Shown: piece by piece, positions 47,820 to 58,161 of the stretch | Layout: every line of letters starts with the position of its first letter | Numbering within the stretch: the stretch's first letter is position 1 | NCBI GenBank assembly: GCA_002794735.1 | Contig: NBAZ01000001.1 | Span: 248,001 to 312,000 of the forward strand | DNA from: Pyrrhoderma lamaoense | Lineage: Eukaryota > Basidiomycota > Agaricomycetes > Hymenochaetales > Hymenochaetaceae | Direction of reading: 5' to 3' | DNA length: 64,000 nt | Position numbers and translations under genes: made by a program | Notes under the pieces: model-generated | Database searches by the model: none | What the model was told of the DNA's origin: nothing | What the model saw: the letters and a program-made list of their open reading frames with translations, nothing else

Positions 47820-49759
47820 CATATGTTAAACAGAGACATCACTCAAGCAAAATAAAAATGTGCTAGAGAGAGAAAGTTGAAAAACGACAAACCCTTTCAC
47901 CACATTATAATACATTCGGTACAGCCTACAAATTCTGCCTGACCCCGATGGCCAGCACTAAGTATTTCATATCAAAAGGTATCACTTGGCATATTGATTA
48001 ATGTGTTCGGCAACTGACTTATGACACTTATCAGTGACAAGCACCGAGGGCGCAGACCTATGGAAAGAACAAACGCCATGGCTAAAAAAAGTGTTCAAAA
48101 AAGATCCACAACCATCTCTTGTAGTCGAGATTTCCATTGAAGACATCACACAACGGACGGATAACGTCAAGAAGACAATATCGCCGGAGTGGAAGGAAGA
48201 ATCGTTCCCCATGTAAATCTTGAGTTCCTCACACTATTCTACTAGTATCCTTATTTGTTTTTCTATCTTAATTTGACTACAAAACTACTGACAATACCGT
48301 ACAAGGTAATGGTCTTGATAAACTATGCTATACTTCTTATCTGAAACATTGGTAGGGTATCTCAAAACAAATCAGATTCGATGACGAAGGTTTGAAGAAA
48401 TTGGAAGTTAGTCTCGAAAGCGCGCTCAATATCGTCGCAGAAGTAGAAAAACTTCGTGATCCAATTGACTTCCTCGCTTCAAATCAAGACCGGATCCTAT
48501 TTTTTGTTGAGCGTAGCAGTATTTTCGTCCAAAACTATGTGCAACATACATTTTTCGGTAAGTTAAACTAAATTATTAGATTCTTTTTAGCTCATCGACA
48601 CTCTCAGAGCGATTTGTTCAATGGAAGACAAAGAGAGAGATAAATGATCTCACTACTAATCTGGAAACGCTCATGAGTGACCTAAGTCATGCTTTTGATC
48701 TTCATACGATCAGAAAAACGGACAGTATACACGAGATTGTCAGTAACATTGATGCATAAAATGTGTAGCAGAGAACAATGAGAACGCCTTAGAGGTAGAT
48801 AAGAATTTTCGTGTGTAGGTGTTTGAGCTGATTATTTGTAGGGTTGAAAAACATTCTTCAACCTGTCACTGTGCCTGGCCTAGAGGCCAATCGTTCAAAA
48901 TGTCTATACGGCACACGAACAGAGGAACGAAAAGCAATCGAATTTTGGGCTTTTGACACGAGTCAGCCAAACTTATTCTTACTTACAGGACTAGCAGGAA
49001 CTGGGAAGAGTACCATCGCAAGGACAGTTGCCCAGTTGTTTGAGAGTGAGAAACAACTGGGGGCGTACATATTCTTTGTCAGAGGGAAAACAGATCCAGT
49101 TACCGCGACGAATAATATTCTCAACATGGTTATACAAACACTAGCATACAACTTGGCTTGCTATAACTCGGCTATAGCGGCTTCTATCGAGAGTTATCTC
49201 AATGAGAACCAGGGATTACGATTTCCTTCAATGGACATCATGTTCACAAAACTTCTACATGAACCTCTTCATATGGTAGTAAAAGAGGGTTTGCGAAACC
49301 CAATTTTAATTGTCCTTGACGCTCTAGATGAATGTGGCACGTCAGATGCACAGAGACAGCTCGCTATCTTCCTCAAGAAGAAGATTCATATATTGCCATC
49401 TAACTTTCGCTTTCTAGTCACAAGCAGGCCTGAGGGAAGTATGGCTTCCTTCATATCTTCTCCATCTCCCATAATCCACAAACAACTACTTCACAGCAAG
49501 GATGACGTACTTACGTTCATCAGACACGAAATGACTCGACTGAGAGAAGACAGGCGAGTTATCGTAACACCTAACTGGCCTTGGGATGAGAATATGCAGG
49601 CTCTAGGAGATGCCGCCGATGGCCTAATCATATGGGCAGCGACAGCAGTCAGACCCACCCCACAAAAGAAAGGGCGCATGTTCGAGCATCTTAAGGATCT
49701 AGTTGGAGATATAAAGAAGTTTTCAGAGAGCTTGAGCTATCTGTACGATACGGTACTCG

Positions 49760-50183
49760 AGAATTCGCTGACTGTATCTATAAGGGAACGACCCTATTTA
49801 TGGCCGCAGACGTTTTAGAAAATAAAAGCGACTTCGTCCACAAATACCACCACGATCTAGAATCCACATTTTATACCCTTATATGCGTATGTCTCGATCG
49901 TTGCTCCTCCCCCCTGGATATATGGGGTCCAACCAATTCTCAGAAGGAAATGAACGACTCTGCTTTAATCAAGCAGACATTTTCTGACAGAGAAAATGTC
50001 TTCAATTCTCTGTTTCTCGTTAAACTCTCTCCGGAACTTGAAAAGCTCAAGGATTATTTCCTTGAGCTCAAATCATTAATAAATGTTTCTATGAATACCA
50101 AGGATGCGGAGAGGGACATCTCGAAGGATCGAGATGCGATTCTTCGCATACATGAGAGGGCTCTGGCGAAAACGACAAGGTAG
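49760..50183 (+). pseudogene. FunK1 kinase C-lobe fragment inside the NLR gene
   Basis: The reading frame through 49785-50183 encodes the C-terminal lobe of a fungal-specific FunK1 protein kinase. It shows YKGTTLFMAADVL (activation-loop end and subdomain VIII equivalent), KYHHDLESTFYTLICVCLDR (the H-D-L-E-S-x-F-Y signature) and a helical tail KLSPELEKLKDYFLELKSLI. There is no ATP-binding lobe or catalytic HRD upstream. The frame is instead NACHT sequence ending ...LSYLYDTVLENSLT. Directly after the stop at 50181-50183 the NLR continues with the helical KSFLDKDIDEMLGLGEG. The exact left junction (49740-49790) is uncertain because the frame changes there. It could be an ectopic insertion or part of a chimera. 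Confidence 0.78.
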
Positions 50184-51892
50184 CAGTTTTCAAGAGTTTT
50201 CACATTTATTATTTTCGGAAAGAAATCATTCTTGGATAAAGATATCGACGAGATGCTTGGGTTGGGGGAGGGAGCTACAGAAGACATACTAAATCATCTT
50301 CAGTCTTTAGTCGTCAACGAGTCTGGTCAACCAATTCATATATATCATACCTCCCTATATGATTATCTCATATCACCAACGCGTGTAGGAAAGGGATGGT
50401 ACATTAGTCCTTGTGTTGCGACGAATGAAAATACGGAGCGATGCTTTGATGTAATGAAGCACCAGCTCCAATTTAACATATGTGAATTAGAGACGTCATT
50501 CAAACGAGATAAAGATGTACCATGGCTTGAGGAACGTATAAAAAGCAATATCTCCCACTCGCTACAGTATTCTTGCCGCTATTGGGCTTCTCACCTACAG
50601 GATACTCCTTATTCTATCAACATATTGAACCAATTGGAGGCCTTCGCACTTAATCGATTGCTATTCTGGATAGAGGTCCTGAGTCTGACTAAGAAGTTGC
50701 ATTCTAGTGGACGTTCGGCATTGTCGAATGCAGTTGAATGGCTCGAGGTGAGTAATTGAGTATTGAGTAATATTCGTCATTAATGTCGTTACAGGGAAGA
50801 TGCCCACAGCTAACTGAATTCCTGACTGATGCCCAGTACCAGCTCAATACATTCATATATCCAATATCCCAGAGCGTTCCCCACATATACATGTCATTCC
50901 TTCCTCTGATGAAAGAGACTTCTATTGTCGCAAGGCACTATGCGAGGCAGTCAGATTTCCTTTTCAGTGTCGGGTGCTTGGGTAAGAGTCCCAGGACAGC
51001 GTACCCACTAAGTATCGACGTCGGAAGTCTTGTTTTTTCTATTTCTTTTTCCCAAGATGGATCGTGCATTGTGTCAGGATCTTCTAATGGTATTTGTATA
51101 TAGGATACAAGAAATGGTATACTTCTCCTTGGCCCACTTGAGAATGAAGGGGGGTTCGTCTCATGTGTTGCGCTCTCTGCTGATGGAAAACGCATTGTGT
51201 CGGGAGACTCGATTGGCAAAATCACAATATGGAACGCGACTAGCGGTGAGATTGTTCAAAGTCAGTTCGAAGGTCATTTGGATCAAGTGTGCTCTATCTC
51301 ATTCTCTCCTTGCGGAGGTTATATTGCATCTGGTTCTTTTGACAAAACTGTTCGAGTATGGAATTCCGAGAGTGGTGCGGCAGTCGGATACCCTATAGAA
51401 CAGCCTAAAGAAGTTCGTTCCGTATCGTTCTCTCCCGACGGGCGATATCTTGCATCGACTTGTGGAAGTGGAAATACCAGTATCTTGAATATAAAAAAAG
51501 GGTTGATAGTATCTCACTTTGACTCAGGTCGTGGAAGAACCATCCTGTTTTCTGTTGACAGCGAGAAAATAATCTCAGGCTCTTATAATAACAGAATTAG
51601 TACTTATGATGTGTCTACTGGTAAGGAATTACGTACGCTCAGGGAAGATGGCATGGAATATGTATGTTCGGTCGCGTATTCTCGCGACAATAAGCACATT
51701 CTGTCAGGAAGTTATGACAATATAGTGCGAGTGTGGAGCGTTGAAGACAGTGATGCACCTCCGAAGAGGTTTAAAGGACATACTAACAGTGTCCACCCCA
51801 TCTCGTTCGCACCCGACGGATCGACCTTTGCGTCCGGATCAGAAGATGACACGATAAAGGTGTGGGATGCGACAAGGGTAGGGGCAAAGTAA

Positions 51893-52530
51893 AATTAAAG
51901 ATTTCATGACACGATGTACTTTATAACGCTAATCAGGAATTTGAATTTCGGAAAGCGGTGTATTGGTGTGCCAATGTGTCATTGGTGCATATATACTAGT
52001 GAGATCATGATATCTGGATGATAACACTAGAAGAGCGACAATGTATCTGCACGTGTTGTTGAGATGATCTGATATAAAGTTAGCACGCTCGGCGCAGCAG
52101 AAAAAGAAAAGGTTGAGGTGACTGATAGTTGAGTGGGAGTTGACAATTGATGGATAAGCCTAATAGGAGGCTGCTGTTCGTTTCTCTGTGAGGAGATGGC
52201 GATCCGCGACGGCAGTGGGTGCTGAGGTAAACGTGTTAGATGGAGAAGAGTAGGGGAATTAAATGAAGAACGGAGGATGAAGCGGAAAATGGCAGGTGAT
52301 CTCCGACGGGAAGGAAGGGAAAATAACAAAGCTAAAAGCAGGCTAAGAATATGATGGCCTTGTGAAGCGGGTGAGTGAGAGCACAAGTCAGATAGGTGTG
52401 AGCAAGTTGTCTAGAAACAGGAATAGCAAATCGGGCAGGTGAAATTGATTACCTGTCGACAGGCAGGGAACTTTGAATTACTCACGAGGCATGTGGCCAA
52501 GAGGAGGAGGTAGGGGCAGGGGCGGACACG
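51893..52530. other. non-WD40 interruption within the WD40 array
   Basis: Between the WD40 repeat ending IKVWDAT (about 51875) and the repeat starting around CSPNGEYIIFGS (52567) lie about 640 bp with no WD40 pattern in any frame. The plus strand is purine-rich, and only a low-complexity minus-strand ORF occurs (52027-52386). A short GTAGGGGCA motif occurs at both sides (51879-51887 and 52510-52518). Normal introns here are 45-70 nt, so an inserted element or a replaced segment is more likely. No clear terminal inverted repeats were found. Confidence 0.45.
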
Positions 52531-53763
52531 GAAGTTGAAGGATGCTCGGACGAATTGAAACCAATGTCATGCTCACCGAATGGAGAGTATATCATCTTTG
52601 GTTCCATTGATAAGACGGTGTGTTTATGTAGTGTTGAAGGCGGTGAATTTATCAGGAAATTTGTAGGTCACTCAGAGAAAGTTACCTGCGTTGCCTTTTC
52701 GAGCGATAATCTTCATTTTGCTTCGGGTTCTTACGACTACACAGTGAGAGTCTGGAACATTAACGGCGAATTGATCAGATATTTCGAGCATTCGGGGACT
52801 GTTGAGTCAGTCGCATTTTCTCCTGACGGATTGAATCTGGCTTCAGCGTCAGGCCTTGCAGTTCAAGTGTGGAATGTCGAAAGCGGGACGTTGGTCGGAT
52901 TTTGGTATGAGCTTGCCCGTTGTGATGGTTGCCCTTACTTGAATTCAATCGCCTACTCACCGGATGGCAAGAAGATTATATCCGGATCATTGGTACTATG
53001 GTCCGGATTTGGAATTCCTCGAGTGGCAAATTACTTCGCATGCTAGATGACCACTCAGATACGGTTCACTTAGTCCAATATTCCCATGATGGTTCACGTA
53101 TCGTCTCCGCATCCCGAATGAGATAATAATACGGGATGCTGAGACTGGACAAAGAATCTGTAAACAAATTAAAGAGAGAGCTCATAGTGTTTGCTTGTCT
53201 CCCGACGGAAGGTGGATTGCCTCGGCATCGTTCAATGCCGTCTACCTTTGGAATGCGACATCTGGTGGTCTTTTCTTTCGAGCTCAGATTGAAGCGGGCG
53301 TCAACTCCGTCATCTTTCTCCCACGTCTGATAGTGAGTGTATTAATTTTGTGACATTATCTCAGGATGGAGTAGCCTGAATATGGTCTGTAAACGCTAAT
53401 TTAGAGGAAAAAACCTGGGAGATGTGCGACGATGGATGGCTGACCGGAAATGATGGTAATCTGCTCATCTGGATACCTAAGGACCTCCGCCATTCTTTGG
53501 TTTACGGTCCATGTATACGGGCCTTGAACGCCAAACTCTCAACAGAAGTAAGACTCTCGGAACATCAAGGCAGACAATGGGCAGAATGTTTTTGGTTCTT
53601 CACCGAAGATCTTACTTTCTCAAAACTATCCACACCAACCTCCAATAACACAAATTTATTGTTCACCTTATTCGTGTCTCACACCTTGTTTAAGACTTAC
53701 TATCTATATGTTATATTCCCTGTTGTGTGTCTATTCTTCTCCTACGTTCTTCGTTTTCTTTGA

Positions 53764-55044
53764 AATTCAATAAATGGCTATTCATCGTCCTTATCCCTAA
53801 CCAGACACAGGGAAGGCTTGTTTACTGAGAAAACAAGGACGAATAATCTATAAGAATGCTTCAAAAATGTGTCTTCATTTGATTTTACTATAACATACGA
53901 GAAGGGAAAGTATCACAGAAACATGAGTAACCGCTCAAAGTGGATAACTAATCAGACAAAGTGAGCCTCAACCTGGTTGGGGGTTGTAAGAGGTCGCGTA
54001 ATCACTGGTATTAGGTAAGTAGTATGGGGATCACTTTAACACTACACACATGCTGGTACTACATAGTCAAGTTTTCAAGTTTATGAACAAAAACGACGCT
54101 TAGTGTACACGTAATGCATGGTAAAACCAAAGCTACTCGCTGGAGAAAGGGGCTAAAGGGTCACATAAAAGCTAAGACAAACCTGGTAAGACGTTGTTTC
54201 AAAAGCCAAGGCGTAACGGGAATCCTCAAGCCTGAAATCATCGAAGTAATGTCATTAGAAGTCCGGAAGGCATTGCTGTTGGTTCAGTACAGAATGAAAG
54301 GTCGTTCTAATGAAAAGAACACAAGTAATCCATGGACCATCTACAGGAAATCTTATACACCTAGTTTCAAAAGTAGCTTAAATCTTTCTTCCGTAGATGA
54401 AATTGCCAATTTGCATGTGCCGGATGATATTTCTCCATGAGTCTGACTTCAAGAAGTTTTCTTCAGGGTAAGGATGGCAGGATGGCCTTACGTGGATCCC
54501 CTCATTCTCTTGCGCCTTAAAGTCCTTCGTATGTACTCCGGTGTAGTATACAAACAGTCTGTGGCTACCACCTAACCATGGACTGAAACCCGCTTAACTG
54601 TTTATACAACTCTTTGTTGAGATTTGTCCCATGGCTTCTATTCGAGAGAGGCTGACAAACTAGCAGTAAACATTCTTTGCTTTTTGAAAGAAGTGATTCA
54701 TCGATAGTGATTTCTAATAGCTCTACTCGGCCCTCCGTATCCCGTATCTCAGAGATAGGGAAGCGAATAAGGTTCAAAGAGTGAAGAGTTGTGATACCGG
54801 CTCTGGTCGAAAGCAGTTGAGAAAAGAGTATTAATCTAGGTATTACGGTAACAAACTTTTAATAAGTACACATGTCTATTAGTCTCTTACGAACGTGAGC
54901 AAGCTGAAGGAAAGGCTTAAAACACGCTGTTAGCCTCTACACATGTCTGTATTAATCCCGCTCGCTCACAGACCAGGAGAAACATATAACCCAGGATAAT
55001 TGAAGGGGTCCATAAATAACCTTGATTTTTTGTTGTTCAATAAA
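53764..55044. other. intergenic, one unidentified ORF
   Basis: An ORF at 54114-54440 (108 codons, very basic N-terminus, MHGKTKATRWRKGLKGHIKA) has no family I recognise and may be chance. The remaining DNA shows no gene or clear repeat. Confidence 0.3.
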
Positions 55045-55600
55045 CGCCTTTTTATAAACCCCCTCCTTTCTCTCACCGTAATCCCCAATTTAATACGGTA
55101 GCTTTCGGCAAGAATGTTAGAAGCTTTTTACGAATCTTCTTAACCTTCAACTCCTATTCTCTCTCCCTACTTCCTGGGAAGATGGGGATGGGACTAAGAA
55201 TATACGCTGAAGAAACTAACAAAGAACAACTTTCACGTAGTATAGGCATCCCCCATGTAGGTTCTCTCCCTCTCTCACCTCCAAACACTGGGTATCGTTA
55301 GTTACAATCGAATTTCCAAATCACTTAATATCCCGTCTGATACTTCTGGCATATCCAGTTTAGGTTTGTTCTTAGACCCGCGAAGCAAGTAGAGTTCAAC
55401 CCGGTGAGAGCTTCAAGATTGATGATATCATCACAGAGAAAAGAATAATGCCAAGAATACTTAATTCTTAGTAGGATAGAGTCACTTGTATTGATGCAGA
55501 AGTCGACGGTAGCAGCAAGGCGTCATAATTTCTCTCATGTACGAAAAGTTCAGATGCCTCAGGTGAACAGGAATATGATGATGAGTGATGGAAAGGATGG
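55045..55600 (+). pseudogene. decayed duplicate of the RGP1 last exon
   Basis: Patches match RGP1 in order. The end of intron 3 plus the start of exon 4 (tacggtagctttcggcaa then aatgttagaagc, 55095-55125) corresponds to 42719-42748. Then cttaatatcccgtctga (near 55322) corresponds to RGP1 cttgatatcccatctga. Near 55561-55585 ggtgaacaggaatatgatga corresponds to ggtgagcgtgaatatcatga at 43310. Because intron sequence is included, this arose by DNA duplication and not by reverse transcription of mRNA. The frames are full of stops. Spacing in the relic roughly follows the parent with indels. Confidence 0.65.
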
Positions 55601-58161
55601 GAAGTCTCTTTCCTCTCTGAAATTCTTCTTTCGGATCTCAAGAACATGGCTTGATACTGGACCCAAAGAGGCAAGAACGTAGCTTGACCCGGCATATTCT
55701 GAGTCTTGACTGAAGCAGGATAAGCTCATTCACCTGGCTGACCGACGGAGCTAAAAAGTTGAGAACTAGAGTGAAATTGAAAGCCAAGATCAAGATGGTC
55801 GAAAGCGTGAAGTTCCGATCCGAGTCCAATCTCTGGGAAATATAGCATATACACAATTGTCCCAGCGGAGGTAGTATACATTTTGACATTTAAGAGATTA
55901 TTATATACTAGAGGGGAGAGGACGGATGTTTGTACATGTGCTGTAAGGGGAAAAGTGGGCAGATGAGCGTCGGAGTTTGAAATGGAAAGAGTTCCAGTGA
56001 TTAGGTACTCAAATTGAGAGCAAGAAAACTCGAAGTTAGAACCTTCCAGTGGAAGAAGAGAATACCTTACGTAGGCACGACACTTCTTAGCATTGAAGAA
56101 GTGGTATTAATTATACTTGAACTGTGAAGCATCAGGCAGGAAAGAACCTAACGAAGGAAAGATATTCTACTGCAATGCGAATTACTTTCGTCCTTCTTTT
56201 CCTAAAACCCAGCGATCCGGCCCGTTGGTGGTCATAGCATTTCACAATAATCTCATTCTCCCGTCTGCTTCAATCTGTTGCTACGGAAAGGGACGTAGGT
56301 GGGTGGATTTTGTTGTTCCTCGGATTTCCTTTTGAGGACTTTATGCCTGATGCAGTTCTGGCGAGATTTTGGAAGATATTTGCGGCGACTAGGTTATGGA
56401 CGGGTGGTGTATACTGTCATGTTCAGAGTTTATGCGGCCGTCTTTCAGCATGGTACCCTCTTCGTATCAGTTAGGAATTAGTAATTCAGATGATGACTCG
56501 GATACACCGAAGTGTATGCAGGTTTATGAAGTGAATCCATAAGATTGATTCAAGTTAGGCAGCGATTAGGATGGGCAGAGTCAGCCAAATACCCTTAAAG
56601 TCCATTTAGGCCCCATCAATCAATAGAATATGCGAGTGTTCGGGCGGAAGTATTAGAGGTAGAAAATAGGAGACATTGAAGAACTCATAGACCAATTACT
56701 CGATTGAGATTATAAATGGACGGATCTGGGAGAAAATAAGCCTGTATTAAGGACTATTTACAGCCGTTGAATAGGAGAAGGAGAAGGAAGAAGCGCGCGT
56801 GGACGCACTTTCCCGGGAGTATATTGTAGGATGAGGAGGAGAAGGTGATCCAAGAAGACTTGCTGAGTTTAAAGGAAGGTCGCGTGTTCGTCTTTGTCTG
56901 TTTAGCGATCTCATAATGTGTTCATCGTGATGCTGTGAGTGTACATGTATTTGTAATACACTATACGTCCTTTACTCTCTCTCTTTGTGATCTATATCAT
57001 ACATTCTCTGTGGGTATTGAAGTATGTTCCTGCGTATAGAATATAATGCAATGGATATTCGTGTTTCATACGAGAGTTACAGTAGAAGTAGTTACTCACA
57101 CAAATATAGAAAAACAGGACTAGTATTACATAATAAGCAATGGCTGTGCAACCCCGTGGGACGAGCGGTCACAGCGGTCACCTGGCCCTGTCCATACTAG
57201 GACCATCATATGCGCATGTATCGCATCTTTCTCGTCCTCACATATCCCAGTTCTTCGTCTTTAACCACCATCGTTTTCCAATTTACTAACGAGAGATCTT
57301 AGACACTAGACATCTTTCCCCTTCTCTTTTCCTTTCTTTATTTCTCCCTCTCTGCTTTTTGATTCTTTGAAACACTGTCTCGGGCAGTCTCGGCCAGACA
57401 CGCTGCTAAACAAGTTCCGTAAGTGTTCTCAGTTTTTTTTGTCTTGAATCGATTATTTTCGTGAATTCTCTCTCATTCTGTCCACTCAATCAAAGGATTC
57501 AAGGAATTCTAGACAAGAGAGCACTTTAATAAAACTTTTACTGACGACAGGTGACGACGACGACGACTGAACTCCAGCCCTAGATTTCGTTTTTGTGCGT
57601 GCATTACTCTTAGTGTGCGGAGAAACGGTTACTCGTGTGAGTTGCATAACCCCTCTTTAATAATCCTACTTGTTCCTATCCAATTCCTTTTTACCTCTTC
57701 TTTGATCTCTCAGGACGACAAGCAATCGGACTTCATAAATAATATATCCCTGTATTCTTGGACTTAATTCGGAATCAAACTTGTGCGTAACTACATCTGA
57801 TCAACCCCAACCCCCTTTCCATATTACCATTTATTCCTCCCCGCTCTTACTTTAATTTCTCTTCTATTCGGGTACACGGGTGCTCTTCCGGCTATAACTT
57901 CAATATGTGGTGATTGCACCTTTGTTTCGGAGTCTTTATGCGCGGCCTGTTTGGGGAGGCATTACCTACAAATTTATCGAAACTCAGGCGCACACGCCAA
58001 CTTTAAACCTAATCAACTATATCGCATACTTATATTTCTCCCTTACATCTCCTACAGAAACAAAAAGGCTACTTTCGACAATAAATAACTCTTTCGAAAC
58101 GCTGGCGACCCCTCAGACATATAGGCAGCTCCAAAGCATTGGGCTTCCTTCTAATACATTA
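55601..58161. other. intergenic and probable PSP1 5' leader
   Basis: No gene is recognised from 55601 to about 57200, though further decayed RGP1-like DNA may extend into it. From about 57280 the plus strand becomes pyrimidine-rich, followed by possible leader introns (gtaagtgttctcag at 57419-57432). This is a likely promoter and 5' untranslated region of the PSP1 gene. An in-frame upstream ATG at 57907 exists but the leader-like sequence after it looks non-coding. Confidence 0.4.

Larger units (their letters stand above)
48030..53763 (+). pseudogene. NACHT-WD40 NLR-like gene, disrupted
   Basis: A STAND-type NTPase of the fungal NLR-like kind, thought to act in self/non-self recognition or immunity. 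Order: an N-terminal C2-like segment (VTSTEGADLWKEQTPWLKKV, about 48037-48213) and a helical linker (48360-48760). The NACHT domain follows (48844 onwards) with Walker A GLAGTGKST, Walker B ILIVLDALDECG and sensor LVTSRPE, then a helical region (50190-50750). WD40 repeats (50990-53330) lead to the family's C-terminal block (CDDGWLTGNDGNLLIWIPKD...RQWAECF). Breaks: a FunK1 fragment at about 49760-50183, a TAG in place of the Trp of a WD repeat at 51100-51102, a non-WD40 stretch at 51893-52530, and frame shifts near 52992 and 53120. The N-terminal exons are uncertain. Some breaks may be sequence errors, but the insertions are not. Confidence 0.8.

Noticed and set aside
57907..58161. N-terminal extension of the PSP1 protein from an upstream in-frame ATG
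   Set aside because: The preceding sequence is pyrimidine-rich leader-like DNA with possible introns. The Ser/Pro-rich coding character begins at MEHQYSSDE.
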